The notes beneath the pieces were generated by a model. It was given only the letters and a program-made list of their open reading frames with translations, searched no databases and had not been told where the DNA came from. Source: Streptomyces sp. NRRL WC-3605 (GTDB lineage: Bacteria > Actinomycetota > Actinomycetes > Streptomycetales > Streptomycetaceae). Taken from it: a DNA stretch of 44,914 bases. A program made the position numbers and the translations under genes. The DNA lies in assembly GCF_001509795.1 (NCBI RefSeq), contig NZ_LLZN01000076.1, positions 1 to 44,914 on the forward strand, in the 5' to 3' direction. Positions 38,830 to 44,914 of the stretch are shown one piece after another. Position 1 is the stretch's first letter. The number at the start of each line of letters is the position of its first letter.

Positions 38830-38853
38830 CACCCGGACTCCCCGGTCCGGGTG
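38830..38853. terminator. hairpin between convergent MarR 3 and alcohol dehydrogenase genes
   Basis: CACCCGGAC (38830-38838) pairs with GTCCGGGTG (38845-38853) around a 6-base loop. Confidence 0.7.
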
Positions 38854-38868
38854 GCCCGGTGGGTGCGC

Positions 38869-39894
38869 TCAGGAGTTCGTGAGGACCATGCGGAAGCGGG
38901 CCGCGCCGGAGAGCATCTTCTGGTAGGCGGAATCCGCGTCGCTCAAGGGCACGGCTTCCACCGTGGGGCGGATACCGTGCAGGGCACTGAAGTCCATGGT
39001 GTCCTGCACGTCCTGCGCGGTACCGGAGGGGTGGCCCCGCACCACCCGGCCCGACAGGATGAGCTGCAGCGGCGTGATGCCGAGGGGTTCGGGCGAGACT
39101 CCGATGACCACGAGCTCGCCTCGGGACGTCAGGCCGTCGACGGTCGCCGCGATGGCGTCGGAGTTGCCCGCCGTGGCCAGGACGACCTTGGCGCCGCCCA
39201 GGGCCTGCAGCGCCTCGGCCACCGGGGTCGTCCCCGTGGCGTCGACGTAGTGGTGCGCCCCGAAGCGCGTGGCCAGCTCGGCCTTCTCCGCACCGCGGGC
39301 GACGGCCACGGTCTCGAACCCCATGGCCACGGCGAACTGCACGGCCAGATGGCCGAGACCCCCCAGGCCCACCACGGCAACCCTGTCGCCCGGCTGGGCG
39401 GAGCTGCGCCGCAGCCCGTTGAAGGTCGTGACCCCCGCGCATGCCATGGGACCCGCGTCCGACGCCGACAGGGCTTCCGGAATCCGCGCCAGGGCGTCGA
39501 CCGGCGCGATCATGTTCTCGGCGAAACCCCCGTCGTACGCGTAGCCCGGGATCTTGAGGTTCTCGCACACGATGAAGTCGCCCCGCCGGCAGGGGGTGCA
39601 GTGCCAGCAACTGCCGCCGAACCACCCCACTGTCACCCGGTCCCCCACCTTCCAGCCGAAGTCCTCGGCACCCTCGCCCAGTTCCTCGATGCGTCCGGCC
39701 ACCTCGTGTCCGGGTACCAGCGGCCACCGCACACCGGGCATGGTGCCGGTCACGAAGAAGTCATCGCTGTGGCAGATGCCGCACGCCTCGACGGACAGGC
39801 GGACGTGGTTGCGCCCCGGTCGCGGCACTTCACGCTCGACGACCTCGAAACGCCCGCTCGGACTCGTCACCTGCGCGGCACGATAGGTATCCAT
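38869..39894 (-). CDS. zinc-dependent alcohol dehydrogenase (341 aa)
   Basis: Complete zinc MDR enzyme. Catalytic zinc ligands are in CGICHSD (Cys41), PGHEVAG (His63) and PMACAG (Cys152). The structural zinc site is Cys96, 99, 102 and 110 (GSCWHCTPCRRGDFIVC). The NAD(P) motif is VVGLGGLGHLAVQ. It oxidises alcohols or reduces aldehydes in the cytosol; the natural substrate is unknown. GGAG lies upstream of the start. The 273-base gap to the GPP34 gene holds a 14-bp palindrome at 40058. Confidence 0.93.
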   Translation of the reverse strand: MDTYRAAQVTSPSGRFEVVEREVPRPGRNHVRLSVEACGICHSDDFFVTGTMPGVRWPLVPGHEVAGRIEELGEGAEDFGWKVGDRVTVGWFGGSCWHCTPCRRGDFIVCENLKIPGYAYDGGFAENMIAPVDALARIPEALSASDAGPMACAGVTTFNGLRRSSAQPGDRVAVVGLGGLGHLAVQFAVAMGFETVAVARGAEKAELATRFGAHHYVDATGTTPVAEALQALGGAKVVLATAGNSDAIAATVDGLTSRGELVVIGVSPEPLGITPLQLILSGRVVRGHPSGTAQDVQDTMDFSALHGIRPTVEAVPLSDADSAYQKMLSGAARFRMVLTNS

Positions 39895-40057
39895 AGGTGT
39901 CTCCGTCCTCAGGGGGCCGCTCGCGAGACGCCGACCGTTGCCGATCGTCCATGTGCTGAGGAGAAGGCGCCGACGAGGAGCCGGTACGTCGGGCGACGAA
40001 CGCCACCGTCAGCGGCCGGATCCGGGCTGGGCGGAGATCTCTTCGGGCGGCAGTTGT

Positions 40058-40071
40058 GATCACCGGTGATC
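40058..40071. promoter_or_regulatory. perfect 14-bp palindrome upstream of the alcohol dehydrogenase
   Basis: GATCACCGGTGATC is self-complementary and lies 164 bases before the dehydrogenase start. It may be an operator; no regulator is adjacent. Nothing else is visible in 39895-40167. Confidence 0.4.
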
Positions 40072-40167
40072 CGGCGCCGGTGCGTACGCTCCATCCCACC
40101 ATCACCCAGGCGGCCCGGCAAAAGATGGGACCTGCCGCGGCCGTTCCCCGCCGCGCGGACGGTTTCG

Positions 40168-40770
40168 TCAGAACCCCCGTGGAACAGTGCCGAAGCCCGC
40201 TCCGCCGAGCGATCTGCGGTGGCGTTCCGCGGCCAGCTGCGTGATGGCCTGGTGGACGGCGCCCACCACGGCGGCCTCGTCCGGGTCGAGCTCCGCGAGC
40301 GTCTCGTCCGTGGCCTCGGCGATGCGCGCGGCGGCGGCGAGCGCGGCGAGGACGGGCGGTCCGTCCCCCCTCCGGTCGATCCCACGGCCGCCTGCGGGGG
40401 CGGCGGTCAGGGGGCGGGGCCGACGAAAGGGATGCCGGGAGGAGCCCGCCGGGGCGCCGTCCGCGGTGGCCGCCTGAAGAGCCCGCCAGTAGCGTGCGGC
40501 CAGATCACGGCCCCGGCGCCACAGCCATTGCTCCACGGTCTCGTAGGGCGGTTCCCGGACGATGCCGGAGGCCGCCTCGAACAGGACGGCGTCCTTGATC
40601 CGCGGCGATGCGGCGGGCAGGACCCGACCGGCGTGGAGGAGTACGGCCCGCAGACCGACGAGGTCGACAAGTTCCGCACCGGCCAGGGCGAGGGACAGGT
40701 CACCCGGCTCCAGCCGGGGACCGGTGCCCTCGGTGGCGGCGAGGACGGCCAGGCCCTGGGCTGTGGTCAT
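40168..40770 (-). CDS. GPP34 (Golgi phosphoprotein 3-like) family protein (200 aa)
   Basis: The N-terminus (GDLSLALAGAELVDLVGLRAVLLHAGRV) and internal VEQWLWRRGRDLAARY, followed by VLAALAAAARIAE, match the GPP34 family. Eukaryotic GOLPH3 binds phosphoinositides at the Golgi; the many actinobacterial copies have no established role. It is all-helical with no signal or membrane segment. A good GGGAG precedes the ATG. It stands alone between the alcohol dehydrogenase and the F420-reductase-like gene. Two 11-bp tandem units (CAGGACGACCT type) lie at about 40914-40935 behind the neighbouring operon. Confidence 0.85.
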   Translation of the reverse strand: MTTAQGLAVLAATEGTGPRLEPGDLSLALAGAELVDLVGLRAVLLHAGRVLPAASPRIKDAVLFEAASGIVREPPYETVEQWLWRRGRDLAARYWRALQAATADGAPAGSSRHPFRRPRPLTAAPAGGRGIDRRGDGPPVLAALAAAARIAEATDETLAELDPDEAAVVGAVHQAITQLAAERHRRSLGGAGFGTVPRGF

Positions 40771-40935
40771 GTACGGCTCCCAGGTCGGTCGGGGAGGCGA
40801 TCGTCACCGACGACGCCGGCCAGCTGAACAGCACGTAGAACATAGCGTGTGTTAATTCAGCGAAAGGCACAAAAGCCCGCGACGACCGTCGGCGTCGCTT
40901 CCCCAAGACGATCTCAGGACGACCTCAGGACGACT

Positions 40936-41652
40936 TCATGGAGCGCCCACGCCCGACCCGGACGCGGCCGAACGGGCCTCGCCGACCGCGCGGCCGCGCT
41001 CGGTGGTGGGAAAACGGTCAAGCATCGCGCGCAGCTCGTCCGCGTCGACGTTGGCCCCGAACGGCTCGGTGCCCGGCTGCAGGCGCACTCCGTGCGCGAG
41101 CGGGCCGGCGTCGACCGGGTCGAAGCCGAGGTCGTCGATCAGCCCCATCACCGTGGACAGGGCGTGGGGGTCGTCGCCGGCGACGGCGATGGCCTTGCGC
41201 CCGGGCGTGCCCGCGGGAACGGCCCCGTCCTCCAGGTCGTGATACCCCATGTGGTTGAACGCCTTCACCACCTTCGATCCCGGCAGGAACGCCTGGACGA
41301 TCTCGCTCGTCGACGTGCGCGGGTCGGTGAAGTCGTCACGGACGCCGTCGATCTCCCACCAGTAGTTCATGGCGTCGACGACGAGCTTGCCCCGCAGCGC
41401 CTCGACGGGGAGGCCGCCGTGCTTGCTCAGGGGCAGTGCGAGGATCACGACGTCGGCCTGGTCCGCCGCCTCGGCGGCGGTGACCGCGATCGCGCCGGGG
41501 GCGAGGACCTCGACCGTGAGGGCGATCCTGCCGGGTGCGCCGGAGCCCGAGATGAGGACACGATGCCCGGCGGCCACCGCCAGCCGGGCCAGCACGGTTC
41601 CCACCTTCCCGGCGCCCAGGATGCCGATCGTGTGCACAGGTTTCCTGTTCAT
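40936..41652 (-). CDS. NADPH-dependent F420-reductase-like protein (238 aa)
   Basis: Single Rossmann domain with [16 protein letters not shown] (9-24), then VVILALPL and a C-terminal region typical of the F420 oxidoreductase/NADP-binding family. True family members move hydride between NADPH and coenzyme F420. It is the third gene of an operon behind two luciferase-like proteins, many relatives of which use F420 or FMN; a cofactor-supply role is the simplest reading. It follows the second luciferase-like gene by 19 bases. A generic ketopantoate-like reductase is the alternative. Confidence 0.83.
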   Translation of the reverse strand: MNRKPVHTIGILGAGKVGTVLARLAVAAGHRVLISGSGAPGRIALTVEVLAPGAIAVTAAEAADQADVVILALPLSKHGGLPVEALRGKLVVDAMNYWWEIDGVRDDFTDPRTSTSEIVQAFLPGSKVVKAFNHMGYHDLEDGAVPAGTPGRKAIAVAGDDPHALSTVMGLIDDLGFDPVDAGPLAHGVRLQPGTEPFGANVDADELRAMLDRFPTTERGRAVGEARSAASGSGVGAP

Positions 41653-41671
41653 TGCCGTCTCCTGAGCGGGG

Positions 41672-42703
41672 TCAGCCGGCGAGCATGTCGCGGACCATGG
41701 GGATCACCTTCGTGCCGTACAGCTCGACCGTGCGGAGGCGGTGGCTGATCGACTGCGAGCCCGAGGTGTAGATGAGGTCGAAGCGGCCGACCTGAAGTGC
41801 CTGGACGGCGGCGGCGATCTTGCGTGCGACCGTTTCGGGCGACCCGACGTACATGGAGCCGTGGGCGATCTCCGCCTCGTACTCCTCCCGGCGCACCGGC
41901 GGCCACCCGCGCAGGGCGCCGATACGGTCCCGGATCACCCGGTACCCCGGCCAGTGCGCCTCGCGGGCTTCCTCGTCGGTGTCGGCGATGAAGCCCGGCG
42001 AGTGCATCCCGACCGGGTGGGCCGTGGTGCCGAACTGGGCCGTCGCGCGCTCGTAGAGATCGATGTAGGGAGCGAAGCGCGTGGGGGCGCCGCCGATGAT
42101 GGCGATCATCAGCGGGAGCCCGTGGCGGGCGGTACGCACCACCGACTGGGGGGAGCCGCCGACGCCGACCCACGTCGGCAGCTGGCCGGTCTCGGTCGTG
42201 GGATAGACCCGCGCGTCGTCGAGCGCGGCCCGCACCGTCCCCTTCCAGGTGACGGGCTCCTCCTTCAGCAGCTGCACGAACAGGTCGAGCTTCTCCTCGA
42301 AGAGGACGTCGTAGTCGGCGAGGTCGTAGCCGAACAGGGGGAAGGACTCCGTGAAGGAGCCGCGTCCCAGGATGATCTCGGCGCGCCCGTCGCTCAGTGC
42401 GTCGAGCGTCGCGAACCGCTGGAAGACGCGCACCGGATCGTCGGAGCTGAGCACGGTGACGCCGGAGGAGAGCCGGATGCGCCGGGTGCGGGTGGCTATG
42501 CCGGCGAGTACGGTCTCGGGGCTGCTGACCGAGTACTCCGGGCGGTGGTGCTCCCCCAGTGCGAGGACGTCGACGCCGAGTTCGTCGGCGAGGACGGCTT
42601 CGGCGACCGTCTGGCGGATCGACCGCGCGTGCGAGACGAGCACGCCCGCGTCGTCCTCGGGTACGTCCCCGAAGGTGTCCAGGCCGAATACGAGATCAGA
42701 CAT
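41672..42703 (-). CDS. luciferase-like (LLM) flavin-dependent oxidoreductase 2 (343 aa)
   Basis: TIM-barrel LLM protein. Motifs include [66 protein letters not shown] and [28 protein letters not shown]. It belongs to the subgroup with [14 protein letters not shown]. It uses reduced FMN or F420 to oxidise an unknown substrate. Its start overlaps the end of the upstream LLM gene by eight bases, with AGGAAG as ribosome site inside that gene. It is a tandem paralogue of LLM 1. Confidence 0.92.
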   Translation of the reverse strand: MSDLVFGLDTFGDVPEDDAGVLVSHARSIRQTVAEAVLADELGVDVLALGEHHRPEYSVSSPETVLAGIATRTRRIRLSSGVTVLSSDDPVRVFQRFATLDALSDGRAEIILGRGSFTESFPLFGYDLADYDVLFEEKLDLFVQLLKEEPVTWKGTVRAALDDARVYPTTETGQLPTWVGVGGSPQSVVRTARHGLPLMIAIIGGAPTRFAPYIDLYERATAQFGTTAHPVGMHSPGFIADTDEEAREAHWPGYRVIRDRIGALRGWPPVRREEYEAEIAHGSMYVGSPETVARKIAAAVQALQVGRFDLIYTSGSQSISHRLRTVELYGTKVIPMVRDMLAG

Positions 42704-43745
42704 GTGAGGCTTCCTTACTGAGGATCTCCCGCACGCGCGGGGCGACTTCGCGCCCCAGCAGCTCGATCGTGCGGGCGCGGGCCTGACGCGGCAGGTGCAT
42801 GACGTCGTACTTGAGGTCGAAGCGGCTCAGGCGAAGGTCCCGGGCCACGGCGGCGATCTTGCGGGCGACGGTCTCCGGGGACCCGACGAAGAGCGCGCCG
42901 TGCTCCAGCTCGGCCTCGTAGCGCTCCCGGTCCGGTTTGTAGAATCCGCGCTCCTCGGCGAGTTGGCGGACGACCGGCTCCCAGTACCGCCACCAGATCT
43001 CGATCGCCTCTTCGTCGCTGTCGGCGATGAGCCCGAGGGAATGCTGTCCGATCGGCTGCGGAGCGTGTCCGGCCTGCTGGAGCGCGCGGTGGTAGAGGTC
43101 CACGTGGCCGCGGAAGCGCTGGGGACGGCCGCCGATGACGGCCAGCATCAGGGGCAGGCCGTAACGGGCGGCACGGAGGACGGAGTCGGGGCTGCCGCCC
43201 ACGCCGATCCAGGTGGGGATCCCGCCGGGGGGCATCCGGGGACGCAGCTCCTGCTCGACGAGCGGGGCGCGGGTCGCCCCGCTCCACGTCACCTTCTCCT
43301 CCCGCTGCAGGCGCATGAACAGGTCGAGCTTCTCCTCGAAGAGCTGCTCGTATGCGGTGAGGTCGTAGCCGAACAGCGGGAAGGACTCCGTGGCCGACGC
43401 GCGCCCGAGGACCAGTTGGGCCCTGCCGTTCGACACGGCGTCGAGCGTGGAGAACGCGTGGTACAGCCGCACCGGGTCGTTGGTGCTCAGTACCGTCACG
43501 GACGTGCCGAGGCGGATGCGCTCGGTGGCGGTGGCGATGGCGGAGAGCAGGACCGGGACGGCGCTGTCGACGTGGCCCGGCCGGTAGTGCTCGCCGATGC
43601 TGAAGACGTCGATGCCGGAGGACTCGGCGAGCCTTGCCTCCTCCACGAGGAGGCGCACCACCTCGGCGTCGTCGAGGGTGCGGTCGCCGTCCGTGGCGAC
43701 CTCCCCGAAAGAGTTGAGTCCGATCTCGAAAGTGCCGGCCGTCAT
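42696..43745 (-). CDS. luciferase-like (LLM) flavin-dependent oxidoreductase 1 (349 aa)
   Basis: First gene of the operon LLM1-LLM2-F420-reductase-like. Shares [57 protein letters not shown] and WIGVGGSPDSVLRAARYGLPLML with LLM 2. The glycine of GRGS is changed (GRASATESF), a possible flavin-site difference between the two, so they may form a heteromer like LuxAB; that is inference. ATG at 43745 has GGAG five bases upstream; the in-frame start at 43784 adds 13 residues without a ribosome site. The paired boxes at 43804-43843 lie just upstream. Confidence 0.92.
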   Translation of the reverse strand: MTAGTFEIGLNSFGEVATDGDRTLDDAEVVRLLVEEARLAESSGIDVFSIGEHYRPGHVDSAVPVLLSAIATATERIRLGTSVTVLSTNDPVRLYHAFSTLDAVSNGRAQLVLGRASATESFPLFGYDLTAYEQLFEEKLDLFMRLQREEKVTWSGATRAPLVEQELRPRMPPGGIPTWIGVGGSPDSVLRAARYGLPLMLAVIGGRPQRFRGHVDLYHRALQQAGHAPQPIGQHSLGLIADSDEEAIEIWWRYWEPVVRQLAEERGFYKPDRERYEAELEHGALFVGSPETVARKIAAVARDLRLSRFDLKYDVMHLPRQARARTIELLGREVAPRVREILSKEASHV

Positions 43746-43803
43746 GGCCGCTCCTTCCGTAGCCGCGCCCACCGGGACCGTCACCCTCGGAGGCCCGATG
43801 TAA

Positions 43804-43843
43804 TTGACTCGTCAAGCATGCCTCTATTTGCTTGACGAGTCAA
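43804..43843. promoter_or_regulatory. perfect inverted pair of MarR-type boxes at the LLM operon promoter
   Basis: TTGACTCGTCAA (43804-43815) and TTGACGAGTCAA (43832-43843) are each 5-2-5 palindromes. Together they lie in a perfect 15-bp inverted repeat (43804-43818 with 43829-43843) around 10 bases, 28 bp centre to centre. On the minus strand TTGACT or TTGACG of these boxes can act as the -35. Confidence 0.75.
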
Positions 43844-43873
43844 ATACAGATCGGCCCCCCTCCCCCGGCGCCG

Positions 43874-44245
43874 TCACGCGAGCTTCGACACCTGGTAATG
43901 ACCGATGAGCCACTCATCGCCGACACGCTTGAGGACGACACCGAGATTCACGCTGATCGTGGGGCGGTCGACGAAGGAGAAGTCGACGCCGAGGTAGCCG
44001 AGCAGGACGCCGTCGGCGAGCTCGCGCACCTCCAGTACGTCGTAGTGCGCCTTGAGCCCGAGCGGCTGGGAGTCGTAGTACTCGGCCACACCCGAGCGCC
44101 CGACACTGTACGGGCGCAGGCCCTGGAAGATCGCGTCCTCGGTGAAGCATGAGGCCACCTGCTGCGGGTCATGCGCGTCGACGGCCGCCTTCCACCGGTC
44201 GACGACTCCGGACACGATGTCTCGCTGTGCCCCTGTGCTTTCCAT
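43874..44245 (-). CDS. SnoaL-like/NTF2-fold protein (123 aa)
   Basis: Small cone-barrel protein: RWKAAVDAHDPQQVASCFTEDAIFQG near the N-terminus, then GRSGVAEYYDSQP, and VVLKRVGDEWLIGHYQVSKL at the end. This fold includes polyketide cyclases, ketosteroid isomerases and detoxification proteins. The ATG at 44245 has GGAG upstream; a much longer open frame to 44707 overlaps the next gene and is not used. It is downstream of the muconolactone-isomerase-like gene on the same strand, so the two may be co-transcribed. The function is unknown. Confidence 0.82.
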   Translation of the reverse strand: MESTGAQRDIVSGVVDRWKAAVDAHDPQQVASCFTEDAIFQGLRPYSVGRSGVAEYYDSQPLGLKAHYDVLEVRELADGVLLGYLGVDFSFVDRPTISVNLGVVLKRVGDEWLIGHYQVSKLA

Positions 44246-44331
44246 CAGGTACTCCTGGTACTGGCTCGTAAGAAGGTGGGGGTTGTCCGCACTCCGGGCC
44301 GGCTTCGCCGCCCGCGGGCACACCGGAAGGC

Positions 44332-44625
44332 TCAGGCCGCCCGGCCGGGATCGTTCGGGTGGGACTGGAGCGGCGTGATCACCGCGCTCATCCAGGGCCA
44401 CAAGGGAAGACTGCCGAGCACCTTCGCCCTCAGCTCCGCCTCGTCGTCGGCAAGCCAGACACCGATGCTGCGCAGTTCTCCGACGGGGCGCCACAGCCTG
44501 AACAGGTGTCCCTGCGCCGTCAGCTCCCTGGCCCGTACGGCTTCGGCGGCGCGACGCCCATCGACCACCGCCTGGTCGGTTCCCTCCGGAACGGTGGTGG
44601 TCAGTTCGACCAGGAACTCCTTCAT
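44332..44625 (-). CDS. muconolactone delta-isomerase-like protein (97 aa)
   Basis: A ferredoxin-like small protein of the CatC family: MKEFLVELTTTVPEG at the start, AQGHLFRLWRPVGELRSIGVWLADDEAEL in the middle and LPLWPWMSAVITPLQSHPNDP at the end. The length (97) equals that of CatC, which shifts the double bond of muconolactone in the beta-ketoadipate pathway. No catA or catB is in view, so a different small substrate is likely. The ATG at 44625 follows AGGAAGG. It lies between the SnoaL-like and WrbA-like genes. Confidence 0.83.
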   Translation of the reverse strand: MKEFLVELTTTVPEGTDQAVVDGRRAAEAVRARELTAQGHLFRLWRPVGELRSIGVWLADDEAELRAKVLGSLPLWPWMSAVITPLQSHPNDPGRAA

Positions 44626-44692
44626 GATCTTTTCCTTCCTCAGGCGGGTGGGCCAGAGCGAGTAGGTGCGAGACGACGAGAGCCGTGCCACC

Positions 44693-44718
44693 GGGCCCAC
44701 ACCCCACGGCGTGGGCCC
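44693..44718 (-). terminator. hairpin after the right-edge WrbA-like gene
   Basis: GGGCCCAC (44693-44700) pairs with GTGGGCCC (44711-44718), 10-base loop, about 67 bases past the stop. Confidence 0.55.
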
Positions 44719-44784
44719 GAGCACACTCCCGTCCGTCTCCCTCACTGTGGTGACGGCGGTTGCCGTCACCGGCTCGGGCATGGG

Positions 44785-44914
44785 TCAGGCAGCGGCCTTG
44801 ATCGTGCCGGCGATCTTCACGACGCGTTCGGCTTGGATGCGGGCGGCGGTGCGGGTGGTGTCGTCGACGGGGTTGGTGCCCTGGCCGTCGGCGTGGGAGG
44901 TGCCGTAGGGGTTG
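44785..44914 (-). CDS. WrbA-like NAD(P)H:quinone oxidoreductase, C-terminal part only
   Basis: The last 42 codons of a gene that begins beyond the right edge. NPYGTSHADGQGTNPVDD, then ARIQAERVVKIAGTIKAAA and a stop, matches the end of WrbA flavoproteins (PYG-t...G-g-rqP..., ar-qGe-va-ia). These are FMN-dependent two-electron quinone reductases. It cannot be the missing end of the left-edge gene by a circular join: the two pieces together encode only about 75 residues of roughly 200. Confidence 0.8.
   Translation of the reverse strand, partial: NPYGTSHADGQGTNPVDDTTRTAARIQAERVVKIAGTIKAAA

Noticed and set aside
1..44914. A circular element of about 45 kb whose ends join within one wrbA gene
   Set aside because: The joined piece would encode about 75 residues and lack the whole middle of WrbA, so the edge fragments are two genes.

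Overview
The window is about 45 kb of very GC-rich DNA with the codon bias, GGAG-type ribosome sites and gene families of Streptomyces or a close actinomycete. The lineage call rests on giant secreted subtilisins, a mycothiol-reductase-like protein, sugar ABC systems without their own ATPase, and many MarR/TetR regulators. I see no rRNA, tRNA, CRISPR, transposase or phage gene. Both edges cut WrbA-like flavodoxin genes on the minus strand: the first codons of one at 1-97 and the last codons of another at 44785-44914. They are two different genes, not one gene split by a circular join.

Layout. 0-5 kb: a short-chain dehydrogenase without its catalytic Tyr, a prephenate dehydratase, an OhrR-type MarR regulator divergent from a secreted alpha/beta hydrolase, and a FrnE-like DsbA protein. 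5-14.6 kb: two giant secreted S8 proteases flanking a crotonase and its divergent HxlR regulator. 14.9-18.4 kb: an operon of cysteine hydrolase, ketoglutarate-semialdehyde-type aldehyde dehydrogenase and lipocalin-like protein, divergent from a TetR gene across three copies of one operator. 19-22.1 kb: an NAD(P)H-dependent FMN reductase, a DoxX-like membrane protein and an AIF/NDH-2-like FAD oxidoreductase. 22.1-32.9 kb: a carbohydrate locus in two divergent operons. The minus operon has a binding lipoprotein, two permeases, a ROK regulator and a Gfo/Idh dehydrogenase. The plus operon has a zinc-less MDR dehydrogenase, a TIM-barrel epimerase and two cytoplasmic glycosidases. 33-36.7 kb: a CPWT mycothiol-nitroreductase-like protein divergent from a NemR-like TetR, then nitronate monooxygenase divergent from LysR. 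36.8-38.7 kb: three paralogous MarR genes. 38.9-44.9 kb: zinc alcohol dehydrogenase, GPP34 protein, an operon of two luciferase-like monooxygenases plus an F420/NADPH-reductase-like protein, a SnoaL-like protein, a muconolactone-isomerase-like protein and the second WrbA.

Three networks stand out. (1) A 12-bp box, TTGNN-NN-NNCAA with arms TTGAC or TTGCT, occurs twice before the FMN reductase, before two of the MarR transcription units, and as a perfect inverted pair before the luciferase-like monooxygenases. This would join a flavin reductase and monooxygenases about 24 kb apart into one MarR regulon. (2) A CGACCGGTCG-type palindrome lies before the NemR-like TetR gene, the CPWT thiol protein, the FrnE protein and the Tyr-less SDR. 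The TetR has a Cys aligned with the sensor Cys of NemR, suggesting an electrophile-responsive regulon. (3) The carbohydrate locus has the same parts as the E. coli ycjN-S guloside/glucoside pathway, but with two hydrolases in place of phosphorylases. Overall the window reads as an accessory region rich in redox and electrophile responses around one sugar-utilisation locus.
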